Shown: piece after piece, positions 27,501 through 36,746 of the stretch | How positions within the stretch are numbered: the stretch's first letter is position 1 | Layout: each line of letters opens with the position of its first letter | Origin: Gloeocapsopsis crepidinum LEGE 06123 | Lineage (GTDB): Bacteria > Cyanobacteriota > Cyanobacteriia > Cyanobacteriales > Chroococcidiopsidaceae | Direction of reading: 5' to 3' | NCBI RefSeq assembly: GCF_015207655.1 | Contig: NZ_JADEWN010000001.1 | Location: 1-64,000 of the forward strand | Length of the DNA stretch: 64,000 nucleotides | Notes under the pieces: generated by a model | The model's database searches: none | Seen by the model: only the letters and a program-made list of their open reading frames with translations | Told to the model about the DNA's origin: nothing | Program-made: the position numbers and the translations under genes

Positions 27501-30014
27501 GTTAAATACTGGACGACCGATTGTAATGGGCTGTCCTGGAAATAATTCTCCCACGGTTGCCCAGATTGTTGTTTCTGTTGGTCCATACGCATTGAAAAAT
27601 TGACGATTTACTGCCCAGCGATCTACTATCTGAGGCGAACAAGCTTCACCGCCTGTAATTAGCGTTTGCAGTGCAGGAAGTTCCGCAGATGGCAGAACAT
27701 TTAACACTCCTGGAGTCAGCAGTGCATGAGTAATGGCATTGTCTTGAAGAAATTGGATGAGTGCTGTTCCTGGTAACTGCGCAGACTTGGGTGGAATATA
27801 AAGCGTACCTCCCGATCCGAATGCTAATGCTATCTCAAAAACAGAAGCATCAAAACTGAGAGAGCTAAATTGTAAAACGCGAGGGCGTGAGGCTTGAAAA
27901 ATTTGACGTTGTGCTGCAACAACATGACATAAACTACGATGCGTAATTAAGACACCTTTGGGTGTCCCTGTGGAACCAGAGGTGTAAATGACATAAGCAA
28001 GATTGTCACGCCCTACAACTTGATGTGGTGTTTTCTGATTGAGTTCTGGTAGTTGATCCAGGTATAATTGTACTGGTGTTGCTGGTATCTCACTCAACCA
28101 CGATTGGGTTAGTACAATTGAAACTTGCGTATCTTCAAGAATAAATTGCAGGCGGTGCTGTGGATACTGAGGATCGAGCGGTACGTAAGCACCACCCGCT
28201 TTGAGAATTCCTAAAATACCAATGACCATTTCTGGCGATCGCTCGACACACAACCCTACTAAGTCATTCGGCTGAATAATTTGCTGCAATGTTTGTGCTA
28301 GTTGATCGGCACGTTGATTTAACTGTTGATAGGTAAGTGTTTCATGTTCTCCAACGAGTGCGATCGCTTTAGGAAATAGCTGTGCTTGTGCCTCAAATAT
28401 CTGATGAAAGCATTCTTGAATGGGTTCTTCTGATGCAGTATTGTTCCATTCACAAAACTGCTGCTGTTCTCCAGAGGTGACGAGGGGAAGTTCTAACAAA
28501 CGAGCATCTGGATTGACAATGATGCCTTCTAGTAGAGTTTGAAAATGTTCTATCAAGCGACCGATTGTATGTCGATCGAATAAATCTGTACTGTAAGATA
28601 TAAAGCCACTTAAGCCTTCTTGCGATCGCCACAGGCTGCGTAGTCCGTGATTTGGTTCCCACAAATGAACTTCTAAATCAAACCGCGTCGTTCCTGGTTC
28701 TATGGCAACAGGTTCTAGGGTGACTCCTGGTAATTCTAAAGGCTGCATGGGGGCATTTTGCAGCGCAAATGCCACTTGAAAAAGTGGATTGCGGCTGAGA
28801 TCTCGCTGGGGATCTAATTCTTCAACAAGTTTTTCAAATGGCAAGTCTTGATGTATGTACGCTGCAAGAGCAACATCTCGAACTCGCTGGAGTAATTCGC
28901 GAAATGTAGGATTACCGGATAAGTTTGCACGCAACACTAGACTATTGACAAAAAAGCCAATTAAGTCTTCAAGTTCACTGCGATATCGATTCGCAATGGG
29001 AGAACCCACAACAATATCTTCTTGCCCTGTATAGCGGTAGAGTAACGTTTGAAAGGCGGCTAGCAGCAGCATAAACAGCGACACGCCTGCTTGCTGGCTC
29101 AAGTTTTCTAACGCTTGAGTGAGAGCAGGAGAGTACTGTAAACGATAGGTTGCACCTCGGTAAGTCTGTACTAAAGGACGAGGGCGATCGCTCGGTAATT
29201 CCAGCACTGGTAAATTCTGCAATTGCGATCGCCAGTAAGTCAGTTGTTCTAATTCTTGTAACTCATTACGTTGCCAGCAGGCAAAGTCTGCATATTGAAT
29301 TGGTAATGCAGGTAATGTTGGCGTTTCTTCTTGCACAAAAGCACTATAAAAGCAAGCAAGTTCGCGTACAAGTATCCCCAATGACCAACCATCTGCAACG
29401 ATATGATGCATCGTTAACAGCAAAATGAACTCGTTGGCATGAAATTGCAGCAACGTGACTCGTAAAAGCAGATCGCTACTGAGATTAAATGGGCGTTGTG
29501 CTTCAGCAGTTGCTAACTTTTGGATTAGGCGATCGCGTTCCTCTTGCGGTACAAATTGTAAATCCACTACAGGTAACGTCAGCTTGACTTGGGCAGCAAT
29601 AACTTGAACAGGTTGTCCATCAACAGTTTTAAATGTGGTACGCAGTGCTGCATGACGCCGGATAATTTCATTAAATGAGCGCTCTAATGCCTCTTGATTG
29701 AGTGTTCCTTGCAACCGAATTGCCGCAGGTACGTTATAAAAAGGATTATCGGGTGCTAGCTGATACAAAAACCACAATCGCTGTTGGGCAAATGATAAGG
29801 GATACGTTGTCGCACAGGCAACAGGTTGAATAACAGTCGAGTGTAACGATTGCTGATGCAGTGCTAAAATTTCGGCTTTGCGCTCAACTAACTGTTGTCG
29901 CAGTTCGGGCGTGAGAGTTCCTTCAGGTGCATGACAACGCAGGCGATCGCCTTCTACTGATACTTGCACATCTAAACTTTTTAAATATGCTAAAAATTCA
30001 ACAGTTGTCGTCAT
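24582..30014 (-). CDS. NRPS: docking-C-A-MT-PCP-TE termination module
   Basis: 1810 residues. A TubC-type beta-hairpin docking domain (about 1-52) is followed by a condensation domain (HHIVADG near residue 203) and an adenylation domain (YVIYTSGSTGTPKG near 675). A methyltransferase is inserted in the A domain after its A8 motif (VLEIGCGTG near 1036), then a carrier protein (FFESGGHSLLATQL near 1450) and a thioesterase (GGWSFGG near 1620). The MT position is that of amino-acid N-methyltransferases. By eye the A-domain code is about D-A-F-L-I-G-A-I-W-K, which I cannot assign. The gene overlaps the upstream NRPS by ATGA, so the two are translated together. The TE should release a short peptide. 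Confidence 0.9.
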   Translation of the reverse strand: MTTTVEFLAYLKSLDVQVSVEGDRLRCHAPEGTLTPELRQQLVERKAEILALHQQSLHSTVIQPVACATTYPLSFAQQRLWFLYQLAPDNPFYNVPAAIRLQGTLNQEALERSFNEIIRRHAALRTTFKTVDGQPVQVIAAQVKLTLPVVDLQFVPQEERDRLIQKLATAEAQRPFNLSSDLLLRVTLLQFHANEFILLLTMHHIVADGWSLGILVRELACFYSAFVQEETPTLPALPIQYADFACWQRNELQELEQLTYWRSQLQNLPVLELPSDRPRPLVQTYRGATYRLQYSPALTQALENLSQQAGVSLFMLLLAAFQTLLYRYTGQEDIVVGSPIANRYRSELEDLIGFFVNSLVLRANLSGNPTFRELLQRVRDVALAAYIHQDLPFEKLVEELDPQRDLSRNPLFQVAFALQNAPMQPLELPGVTLEPVAIEPGTTRFDLEVHLWEPNHGLRSLWRSQEGLSGFISYSTDLFDRHTIGRLIEHFQTLLEGIIVNPDARLLELPLVTSGEQQQFCEWNNTASEEPIQECFHQIFEAQAQLFPKAIALVGEHETLTYQQLNQRADQLAQTLQQIIQPNDLVGLCVERSPEMVIGILGILKAGGAYVPLDPQYPQHRLQFILEDTQVSIVLTQSWLSEIPATPVQLYLDQLPELNQKTPHQVVGRDNLAYVIYTSGSTGTPKGVLITHRSLCHVVAAQRQIFQASRPRVLQFSSLSFDASVFEIALAFGSGGTLYIPPKSAQLPGTALIQFLQDNAITHALLTPGVLNVLPSAELPALQTLITGGEACSPQIVDRWAVNRQFFNAYGPTETTIWATVGELFPGQPITIGRPVFNTQVYILDAALNQVPIGVPGEIYIGGAGVAHSYLNRPELTTQKFIANPFDDECRNPRLYQTGDRARYHTDGTIEFLGRIDNQIKIRGFRVELGEIEATLQRNPAIQDAVTTVFQAAANDLRLIAYFSLKHQQVRESLQMQQVQRWQTLYNQTYQSTNASDCDFTGWNSSYTKQPIPVEQMQEWVSDRVKQILALHPQKVLEIGCGTGLLLFPIAPHCQSYWATDFSNSLAAIQNQLGNLTQVKLLHQTATDFTGIPAATFDVVILNSVVQYFPSLDYLIQVLEKSIEALAPKGVLFIGDVRSLPLLTAFHTWMQASQVDPGLEQKQLRQQVERSHFEEPELAIDPQFFNALRDRFPRIQRVQIYLTRGHSHNEMTQFRYNVLLHMDEAATVASTTWRNWKQQPLTITDVQNHLRETDPKVFGIANVTNSRVHTAVQTASWLFHQSVPKTLGRMRELHSTELAIDPQDWWNLESVLPYRVEISWSTQTQTGDYDVVLIRHGVGEVDLPLVQQSAPPTWSDYANNPLQAQFARQLIPQLRDYLGQTLPEYMIPSVFIPVESFSLTSTGKIDRRALPDVTSTSRTTIASRSPTEYKLAEIWQELHLKSTSIHDNFFESGGHSLLATQLVSRVRDVFGTEVPLRSVFESPTIAQLAVVIEELQDTITQQPALVQLDRASYRRLRSSLTSDNSAQIQTQTPSPQQVTEVWSPLVLLTKGNNKQPFFCVHPIFGIVFPYLELAHYLGGNRSFYGLQPLGLDGKHTPFQQIEAMARYYIQAIQTVQPHGPYFLGGWSFGGLVAFEMAQQLTQLGHEVALLAILDTPAPIPANQPSLSHSLKLLLKTAIWSTLPFLLDYSAIVTNLTRRRRHNWFSRWQWLAIANLIPEESQLRLVDESAIAPMLRIYYANSQAAYRYAPQNYPKRITLFKTDDSSHQKDLTLGWSQLAKVIQVHQVPGNHLSMLKQPHVQTLAQQLQQYL

Positions 30015-33000
30015 AACTCTATTTCCTCGCGTCGCTGCTTGAGATGATCAGAAGTCGCCTGCGCTTGCATCGAAACTGCATCAATTTTCTGTGCAAGTTG
30101 GGCAATTGTGGGAGTTTCAAACAAACTCCGCAGTGGAATTTCGACTTGAAAGTGATCGCGGACACGCGAGATTAGTTGTGTTGCTAGCAGCGAATGTCCG
30201 CCTAATTCAAAGAAATTATCGTGAATTCCTACCTGTTTGCGTCCCAGTAGTTGACACCACAGATCTACTAAAGATTTTTCTACCGAGGTACTAGGAGTCA
30301 CTAATATTGTGTCTGGTGTAATTGTGGGTAATGGTAATGCTTGGCGATCAATTTTGCCGTTAATTGTCAAAGGTAGTGTCTTTAATGGGACAAACACCGC
30401 AGGAATCATATATTGAGGTAGTTGCGTTTTTAAAAAAGATCGCAATTCGCGATCGCTAACTACTACCGTTGGTTGGGGAACAAAGTAAGCAATTAATTGA
30501 CGATCTCCGGCAATTTCGCGCACATTTACCACAGCCGTTTGCACACTCGGATGCTGCGCTAAAACTGTTTCAATCTCACCCAACTCTACCCGAAATCCGC
30601 GAACTTTGATTTGATTATCAATGCGACCCAAAAATTCAATATTGCCATCTGCACAACGACAAGCGCGATCGCCAGTTTTATAAAGACGAAGATTTCTATC
30701 TCGATCAAATGGATGAAAAATAAACTGATCTGCAGTCAAATCTGGACGATTGAGATATCCTTGTGCTAACCCATCTCCACCAAGATAAATTTCCCCACTG
30801 ATTCCTGCAGGAACTGGGTTGAGGTTAGCATCTAACACATAAACTTGAGTATTTGCAATTGCCTGTCCAATGGGAATTGTTATTGCATTTTCTGGTACTT
30901 CTTGCACTTCATACCAAGTAGAAAATGTTGTATTTTCTGTAGGTCCATAAACATGAATAAGATGCTGAGGTTTACCATGTTGTAGTACTGTACGGATGCG
31001 ATCGGGATTTGCTGCTTCGCCACCAAATAAGAGATATTTCAACGATTGAAACGCATCAGGAACTTCAGCCACAGTTTGATTGAATAATGCTGTTGTCAAA
31101 AACATGACATTGACGTGCTGTTGCTGAAGCGCAGTTTTAAAATCTGTAGGTGACAGCGTTGTTTCCCGTTCAATGTCTACTAACTCAGCACCATTGAGTA
31201 GTGCACCCCAAATCTCAAAAGTAGCCGCATCAAAAGCAACATTGGCGACTTTGGCAACGCGATCGCCTGGTGCAATTTCTATGTAGTCAGTTTGGCAAAC
31301 TAACCGATTAACCGCACGGTGAGCTACCATAACTCCTTTGGGGGTTCCTGTTGAGCCGGAAGTATAAATAACATAAGCTAGCTGATCTACGTTGCAAGGA
31401 GTATCCAGATTTTCCTCTGATTCTTGTGCGATCGCTGTCCATTCTTGGGCTAAATCAATTATTTTGACATTAGGTGTATTTAAAAATACTTCTTTTTTAT
31501 GTGTTATTACTAATGTAACTTGGGCATCTTCTACCAAAAAGCGCAGTCGTTCGGAAGGATAAGTAACGTCGAGAGGAACATAAGCACCGCCTGCTTTGAG
31601 AACTGCTAGCATTGCAGCAACGGTTTCTGTAGCTTGTTCTAGACAAATGCCTACACGTTCTGATTTGCCCAATTTCTGTAAATAACGTGCGAGTTGATTA
31701 CTACCTTGATTTAATTGTTGATAGGTAAATTGGTTTTGTGCGCGGATGGCGATCGCTTGTGGTTGTTGACTAACCTGTGCTTCAAATAATTGATGAATAC
31801 AAGCTGTGGGATAATTAGTGTAAGTACCATTTCCACTCATTAACACTTGCTGCTCTTGACTTGTTAACAGTGGCAATGCCGATAAAGGCGTATCTGGATT
31901 CGTCACAATTGCTGTAAGCAGTGTCTGAAAATGACTTCGTAGAGATGCGATCGCAGCTTCATCAAATAAATCAGTATTATAGATAACGACACCGCGTAAT
32001 CCGTCAGTTTGTTGCCATCCTTTGCCCCATAAATTTCTAAAATTACCCGTACATTTCCACATATATACTTCTAAATCAAAGCGCGTTGTTTTAACCTCAA
32101 ACTCAACAGCACTAAGAGTTAATCCTGGTAACTCTAGTTGCTCCATAGGGGTGTTTTGCAGCGCAAAGACGACTTGAAATAACGGATTTTGGCTCAGACT
32201 GCGCACAGGTTGCAGTTCTTCTACAAGCTTTTCAAACGGTAAATCTTGATGTGCATAAGCGGCTAGTGTGACATCCCGCACCCGATTTAATAACTCGCGA
32301 AAGGAGACGCCAGCTAGATTTGTCCGTAAAACAAGACTATTTACCAGAAACCCGATGATTCCTTCTAACTCACTGCGATGACGATTGGCGATCGGCGAAC
32401 CAATGGCAATATCAGTTTGTGCGGTGTAGCGATACAGTAAAGTTTGAAACGCTGCTAGCAAGGTCATAAATAGCGTGACACCTGCTTGCTGACTTAACTG
32501 TTCTAAGGCATCAAGTAACTGCTGTGGTAACTCTAATAATTGACTTGCACCTTGATAACTTGGGATTAAAGGACGAGGAGCAGAAGGTAAATTTAAAGTT
32601 GGTACATCTTTTAACTGCTGTTTCCAGTAGTTTAATTGAGTATTTAACACTTCTCCTTGCAACCACTCACGCTGCCAATGGGCAAAATCAGCATATTGAA
32701 TGGGTAACTCTGGCAGTGCAGCAGGTTGATTGTTCACAAACGCAGAATAGAGTTTACCTAACTCTCGAATTAAAATACCGCTTGACCATTCATCAAAAAT
32801 GATGTGGTGTAGTAAAATCAGCAGCAGATGTTCGGTACGATTCAATTGCCATAACTGTACTCGAAATAGTGGTCCCTGCTTTAAGTTAAAAGGCTGCTGA
32901 ATTTCTTGCTGAATTTGCTCTAAGGCGACTTGTTCGCGGGTTAAGGCTGGTAATGCTTGGAGGTTAATCGAGGTAAACGGTACCTGCATCAAACTTGGAG

Positions 33001-33256
33001 CAATAATCTGTACTAATTGCCCATCGATAACATCAAAAGTTGTCCGCAGCGTTTCGTGACGACAAGCGATCGCTTGAACACTTTGTTCTAGTGCTGAGTG
33101 ATGCAACAAACCTGTGAGTCGAAAGACTAGTGGAATTGTATAAAGAGAAGCCCTTGGAATTAATTGGTCGATGAACCACAATCGCTGTTGGGCAAATGAA
33201 GCTGGAAAGACAAACACTTCATCAACAGAATTACACTCTGTGCTTAAATCATTCAC
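30011..33256 (-). CDS. NRPS: C-A-PCP module
   Basis: 1081 residues: a condensation domain with LLHHIIFDEWSSGI near residue 147, an adenylation domain (YVIYTSGSTGTPKG near 630; GYLNRPDLTADQF; KVRGFRVELGEIE) and a carrier protein (FFELGGHSLLATQL near 1017). The by-eye ten-residue code is D-A-F-F-L-G-V-T-F-K, a pattern associated with branched aliphatic residues (Ile/Val type). The C-terminus ends KQRREEIEL, an acidic tail suited to dock on the beta-hairpin domain that opens the next protein. A C domain at the very start suggests an acyl starter or an upstream partner elsewhere. The HHxxxDG motif reads HHIIFDE. Confidence 0.9.
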   Translation of the reverse strand: MNDLSTECNSVDEVFVFPASFAQQRLWFIDQLIPRASLYTIPLVFRLTGLLHHSALEQSVQAIACRHETLRTTFDVIDGQLVQIIAPSLMQVPFTSINLQALPALTREQVALEQIQQEIQQPFNLKQGPLFRVQLWQLNRTEHLLLILLHHIIFDEWSSGILIRELGKLYSAFVNNQPAALPELPIQYADFAHWQREWLQGEVLNTQLNYWKQQLKDVPTLNLPSAPRPLIPSYQGASQLLELPQQLLDALEQLSQQAGVTLFMTLLAAFQTLLYRYTAQTDIAIGSPIANRHRSELEGIIGFLVNSLVLRTNLAGVSFRELLNRVRDVTLAAYAHQDLPFEKLVEELQPVRSLSQNPLFQVVFALQNTPMEQLELPGLTLSAVEFEVKTTRFDLEVYMWKCTGNFRNLWGKGWQQTDGLRGVVIYNTDLFDEAAIASLRSHFQTLLTAIVTNPDTPLSALPLLTSQEQQVLMSGNGTYTNYPTACIHQLFEAQVSQQPQAIAIRAQNQFTYQQLNQGSNQLARYLQKLGKSERVGICLEQATETVAAMLAVLKAGGAYVPLDVTYPSERLRFLVEDAQVTLVITHKKEVFLNTPNVKIIDLAQEWTAIAQESEENLDTPCNVDQLAYVIYTSGSTGTPKGVMVAHRAVNRLVCQTDYIEIAPGDRVAKVANVAFDAATFEIWGALLNGAELVDIERETTLSPTDFKTALQQQHVNVMFLTTALFNQTVAEVPDAFQSLKYLLFGGEAANPDRIRTVLQHGKPQHLIHVYGPTENTTFSTWYEVQEVPENAITIPIGQAIANTQVYVLDANLNPVPAGISGEIYLGGDGLAQGYLNRPDLTADQFIFHPFDRDRNLRLYKTGDRACRCADGNIEFLGRIDNQIKVRGFRVELGEIETVLAQHPSVQTAVVNVREIAGDRQLIAYFVPQPTVVVSDRELRSFLKTQLPQYMIPAVFVPLKTLPLTINGKIDRQALPLPTITPDTILVTPSTSVEKSLVDLWCQLLGRKQVGIHDNFFELGGHSLLATQLISRVRDHFQVEIPLRSLFETPTIAQLAQKIDAVSMQAQATSDHLKQRREEIEL

Positions 33257-33408
33257 GCCTTCACCTTCTCAACCTACTCTGTATTTAAGGCGAAAGTTCT
33301 TTTGCAAAACTATGCTTTGAGATAGATTTAAAAATAATTTTCTGTTACCGACGCATCGCAAGTGAGGAAAAGCGTAGTATCAAATAAACCTCAAATCGGA
33401 GAACTCAG
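33257..33408. promoter_or_regulatory. divergent promoter region between NRPS genes and hydrolase gene
   Basis: 152 bp separate the start of the NRPS operon (minus strand) from the hydrolase (plus strand), so both promoters should lie here. I see no GC-rich terminator and no clear operator palindrome. CGGAGAA near the right end is the ribosome-binding site for the TTG start of the hydrolase. Confidence 0.45.
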
Positions 33409-34857
33409 TTGACACGCTGGCGGCGGTTGTTGTTACTGCTATCTATCTTGCTGATTGGACTATCGTGGTGGGGAATCATTGCAGCCCGAAATGGATTGGT
33501 TGTGCGCTCGTTTGAACGTGAGGGTATTCCGCTGTTGTATCTTGCACCCCAACAAGCAGCTGTTCCTGGAGTTTTGATTGCACACGGGTATGCAGGTTCT
33601 AAGCAACTCATGCTAGGCTACGCGCACGTTTTGGCTCGTGCTGGTTATGCTACGATGCTATGGGATTTTGACGGACATGGCGCAAACTCAAATCGATTGC
33701 AACGATTTGAATTACAACAAAACCTCAATGTGGCACTAAATGCTTTACTAGAGCAACCGGAAGTTGATTCCACTCGCCTAGCTTTACTAGGTCATTCTAT
33801 GGGAAGTGGCATCGTGATGAATGCGGGAATTGAGCAGGTTGATTTATTTGATGCTGCGATCGCCGTTTCGCCAACAGGTGCATCTGTCACATCTCAAGCA
33901 CCGCGTAACTTACAACTTCAAGCAGGTAGTTGGGAAGGTCGATTTATTGCGAATGCTGAACGATTACTAGCTGCAAGCGGAGGTTCTAATGATAACTTTG
34001 CTACAAGTACTGCTCGCGAATTGGTAATTGTTCCTAATGCAGAACACATCACGATTTTATTTAACGACGTCAGCCATCAAGCGGCTTTACGTTGGCTCAA
34101 TACTACCTTCAACCAGTCTAGTACTAGCAATTATGTTGATCGTCGCATGGCTTGGTACGGCTTGCATCTACTTGGGTGGTTATTATTACTAACAGCAGTG
34201 ATTCCTAGTGTTGTACCACATCAACCTCACTTCAAAAAAGTTTCTTCATTAAGATGCTGGAGTGGGTTATTTCTTGCACCTTTAATTACTGCGGGCAGTT
34301 TAACACTGTTAAATCAAGTTGGGGTGGAACTTGCGGGTCTAGGAGGAGTGCAGGTAGGCGGAGCCGTTGGATTGTGGTTTTTCGTTGCAGGAATCACTTG
34401 GTTGGCGTTGCTAGCTCGTCTGCCACGTCCTACATTAAAGGCTGCAAAATGGGGATTAATCTTATTTGCTCTATTATGGATAGCATTTGGTGCAATGGCA
34501 CAAGTCGTTTGGTTGCAATGGTGGCTAATTCCAGCTCGACTGCAAATTTGGTTGCCTTTAGCTGTTGCTTGTCTACCCTGGTTTTTAGCATCTGGTATTG
34601 CCCAACAAGGAACTAAAAGCAAAGAGCGATTTGGTTGGTGGTTTGCTCAGAGCGTCATTTTAATTAGTGGCTTTTTGTTGACGTTGAACTTTCTGCCTCA
34701 ATTAGGCTTTATGTTTCTACTATTGCCTTTATTTCCACCTTTAATTGCTGTTCTCTCGTTAGTAGTTGCACTCGTCAAAGAAGCGTGGATTTCAGCACTT
34801 GCGAGTGCTTTATTCTTCGGTTGGATTCTCGCTGCTGGCTTTCCACTTTCTGGTTAG
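33409..34857 (+). CDS. alpha/beta hydrolase with polytopic membrane C-terminus
   Basis: 482 residues starting at TTG, supported by GGAGA six bases upstream and by the absence of a better ATG. A signal anchor (RLLLLLSILLIGLSWWGII) is followed by an alpha/beta hydrolase domain with oxyanion sequence IAHGYAGSKQ and nucleophile elbow GHSMGSG. The likely histidine is in NAEHITILF. The last 230 residues are several membrane helices. Such dienelactone-hydrolase-like membrane proteins have no established substrate. Divergent placement beside the NRPS could mean hydrolysis or export-linked processing of the peptide, but that is only a guess. Confidence 0.7.
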   Translation: MTRWRRLLLLLSILLIGLSWWGIIAARNGLVVRSFEREGIPLLYLAPQQAAVPGVLIAHGYAGSKQLMLGYAHVLARAGYATMLWDFDGHGANSNRLQRFELQQNLNVALNALLEQPEVDSTRLALLGHSMGSGIVMNAGIEQVDLFDAAIAVSPTGASVTSQAPRNLQLQAGSWEGRFIANAERLLAASGGSNDNFATSTARELVIVPNAEHITILFNDVSHQAALRWLNTTFNQSSTSNYVDRRMAWYGLHLLGWLLLLTAVIPSVVPHQPHFKKVSSLRCWSGLFLAPLITAGSLTLLNQVGVELAGLGGVQVGGAVGLWFFVAGITWLALLARLPRPTLKAAKWGLILFALLWIAFGAMAQVVWLQWWLIPARLQIWLPLAVACLPWFLASGIAQQGTKSKERFGWWFAQSVILISGFLLTLNFLPQLGFMFLLLPLFPPLIAVLSLVVALVKEAWISALASALFFGWILAAGFPLSG

Positions 34858-34858
34858 T

Positions 34859-34888
34859 GCTAATAGCTAACAGCTAATTGCTAATCGC
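34859..34888. repeat. heptameric tandem repeat (GCTAANN x4)
   Basis: GCTAATA, GCTAACA, GCTAATT and GCTAATC run head to tail, then GC, in the gap between two convergent genes. Short tandem heptamers of this kind (STRR) are a known feature of cyanobacterial intergenic DNA and vary in copy number between strains. Confidence 0.6.
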
Positions 34889-34899
34889 TTTATTAATAA

Positions 34900-35718
34900 T
34901 TAACGTCCATAGTAGACTCGTGCATTGCTTAAGCCAGAGTTGAGGAAAAATTGATTCCACTGTTCTGCTAAAGAACGATTTGAAAATGGTCCTACTCGCA
35001 CATGAGGTCCACGCGGTTGTGTTCGCTGACTGACATCAATGACAACATTTTGCTGCAATTGCCTGATTTGATCTGCGATCGCTGGTAAACTTTCTCGTCT
35101 ATCTGGAATCACAACATAATAAGTGCGAGAATCTCCAGTAAAAGCTGTGTCGGTACCTGTGTTAAGATTGGCAATTCGTGCAACGACACCAGCCGATTTT
35201 AGTTCTTGGGCGCGTTGCTCAGCATTGGAATTTTGCTCGAATGCTCCAGCTTGCACGACTGCTCGTCCATTGTATTGTCGTACAAAGGCTTGTGGTTCAA
35301 GTTGTTTGACTTGTTCTAAAGTTGGGGAACTTGCATCATCAACATAAACTAAGTAACTTAAATTGTCACTGCTAGGAGTATTAACTCTAGGTGGTGTATT
35401 CGATGATGGTGCTTGAAAATCGAATTCACGAGGAACAAAAATCGACGCTGGTGATTGTCGTGCCCCATCTGGCGTCTGTGGTGGCGGCGGCAGGCGATCT
35501 ACGGCTTGAGATATTAAATCCTGAGATGCTAGTGCGACCTTGTTAGCTGTTGTGAACCAACCTCCTAACACGATGGCAGCAAAGGATATGATGAGTGATA
35601 GGTTAGTAAGTTGAGCAAATAAGCTGGCATTGCACAATTGATGACGTGTCTTCATCTTGGTGTGTTGTAATGCTGAGAGCAAACGGAGATTGATTTTTAT
35701 GAGTGATAAATTAGACAC
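34900..35718 (-). CDS. SPOR-like repeat protein, membrane-anchored
   Basis: 272 residues with an N-terminal membrane segment (LIISFAAIVLGGWFTTA), a Pro/Ser/Thr-rich linker (RLPPPPQTPDG) and two SPOR-like units (AVVQAGAFEQNSNAEQRAQELKSAG and PHVRVGPFSNRSLAEQWNQFF). SPOR domains bind denuded peptidoglycan at division sites. The first start is GTG at 35718. An ATG at 35655 (MKTRHQLC) would still keep the membrane segment and is equally plausible. It is monocistronic and convergent with the hydrolase. A role in cell-wall or septum localisation is inferred from the fold. Confidence 0.7.
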   Translation of the reverse strand: MSNLSLIKINLRLLSALQHTKMKTRHQLCNASLFAQLTNLSLIISFAAIVLGGWFTTANKVALASQDLISQAVDRLPPPPQTPDGARQSPASIFVPREFDFQAPSSNTPPRVNTPSSDNLSYLVYVDDASSPTLEQVKQLEPQAFVRQYNGRAVVQAGAFEQNSNAEQRAQELKSAGVVARIANLNTGTDTAFTGDSRTYYVVIPDRRESLPAIADQIRQLQQNVVIDVSQRTQPRGPHVRVGPFSNRSLAEQWNQFFLNSGLSNARVYYGR

Positions 35719-35984
35719 TTTAGCGTCAAAATAGGTTGCTTGACTGACTAAAATGCATAAATGTTACAAAAGCAAATTACCGCTATTAGAGCCAGATCTT
35801 CAAGCGCAATTTCGCTGAGAAATATTAGAACTCTGGTGCTTATTTTACCCGTAAATCAGTAAATATACAGTAGGCGATCGCGTGCAATAAACTACTTACT
35901 CAAATTTTATTCCCTGTAGTGATAAATATTATGACTATAAAGGATGGGTCGCAGCGATCGCCTCTTGTGCTAATTCCAACTTGT

Positions 35985-36746
35985 TTAGCGTTGAATCAAG
36001 ATGAATATTGCTACAGCAAGCACAAAGTAACCAAAGCCTTTTTCTAGATTTTTTGCTGGTACAAATCGAGTGAGGTATGCTCCAATCAGGATTCCGGCAC
36101 TAGCAGCGATAGTGAAAGAAAAAAGTAAATTCCAGTTGATTGTAACTTGATCTAAATAGCCGATAAATCCTGTAACTGATTTTAGTGCCAGGATGACAAG
36201 CGATGTACCAACGGCTTCTTTCATCGATGTTTTGCCGAGTAGAACTAAAGCAGGAATCACGAGAAACCCGCCACCAATACCAACAAATCCGGTAATGATA
36301 CCAACACCGAGTCCTTCGAGTGCGATCGCTAACCCACGAAATTTGTGCTGAGAAGTTGCATTGAGTTGAGGCTTGGCTGTTCGTGCGTCTTTACGGATCA
36401 TCGAGATTGATGCAATGAGCATCATCAGTGCAAATGCCACTAACTGAATTGTGGAAGTCACAAAAGGAAAAGCCGCAATCCGCGCACCAAGATATGCTCC
36501 TAGCATTGCTGGAGGTGCAAAAAAAGTAACAGTTTGGAAATTAACGTTTTTCTGCATCCAGTGGGGAATGACACCAATGAGACTGGCAACACCCACAATA
36601 ACGAGAGTCATCGCCAGGGCTGTTTTTGTTGGTACACCCATGATATAGATTAAGGCTGGAGCCGCTAGCACTGAGCCACCACCGCCAATTAAGCCCAAAC
36701 TTAACCCAATACTTACAGCAAGAATGTGCCCAATTATCCACAGCAT
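35985..36746 (-). CDS. TauE/SafE (TSUP) family anion exporter
   Basis: 253 residues, nearly all membrane helices, with the two family repeats: GLIGGGGSVLAAPALIYI near the N-terminus and GFVGIGGGFLVIPALVLLG in the middle. TSUP proteins move sulfite, thiosulfate or sulfoacetate across the inner membrane. It begins immediately after the rhodanese stop codon, third in a minus-strand operon with the persulfide dioxygenase. That strongly suggests it exports the sulfite or thiosulfate produced by those enzymes. Confidence 0.9.
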   Translation of the reverse strand: MLWIIGHILAVSIGLSLGLIGGGGSVLAAPALIYIMGVPTKTALAMTLVIVGVASLIGVIPHWMQKNVNFQTVTFFAPPAMLGAYLGARIAAFPFVTSTIQLVAFALMMLIASISMIRKDARTAKPQLNATSQHKFRGLAIALEGLGVGIITGFVGIGGGFLVIPALVLLGKTSMKEAVGTSLVILALKSVTGFIGYLDQVTINWNLLFSFTIAASAGILIGAYLTRFVPAKNLEKGFGYFVLAVAIFILIQR

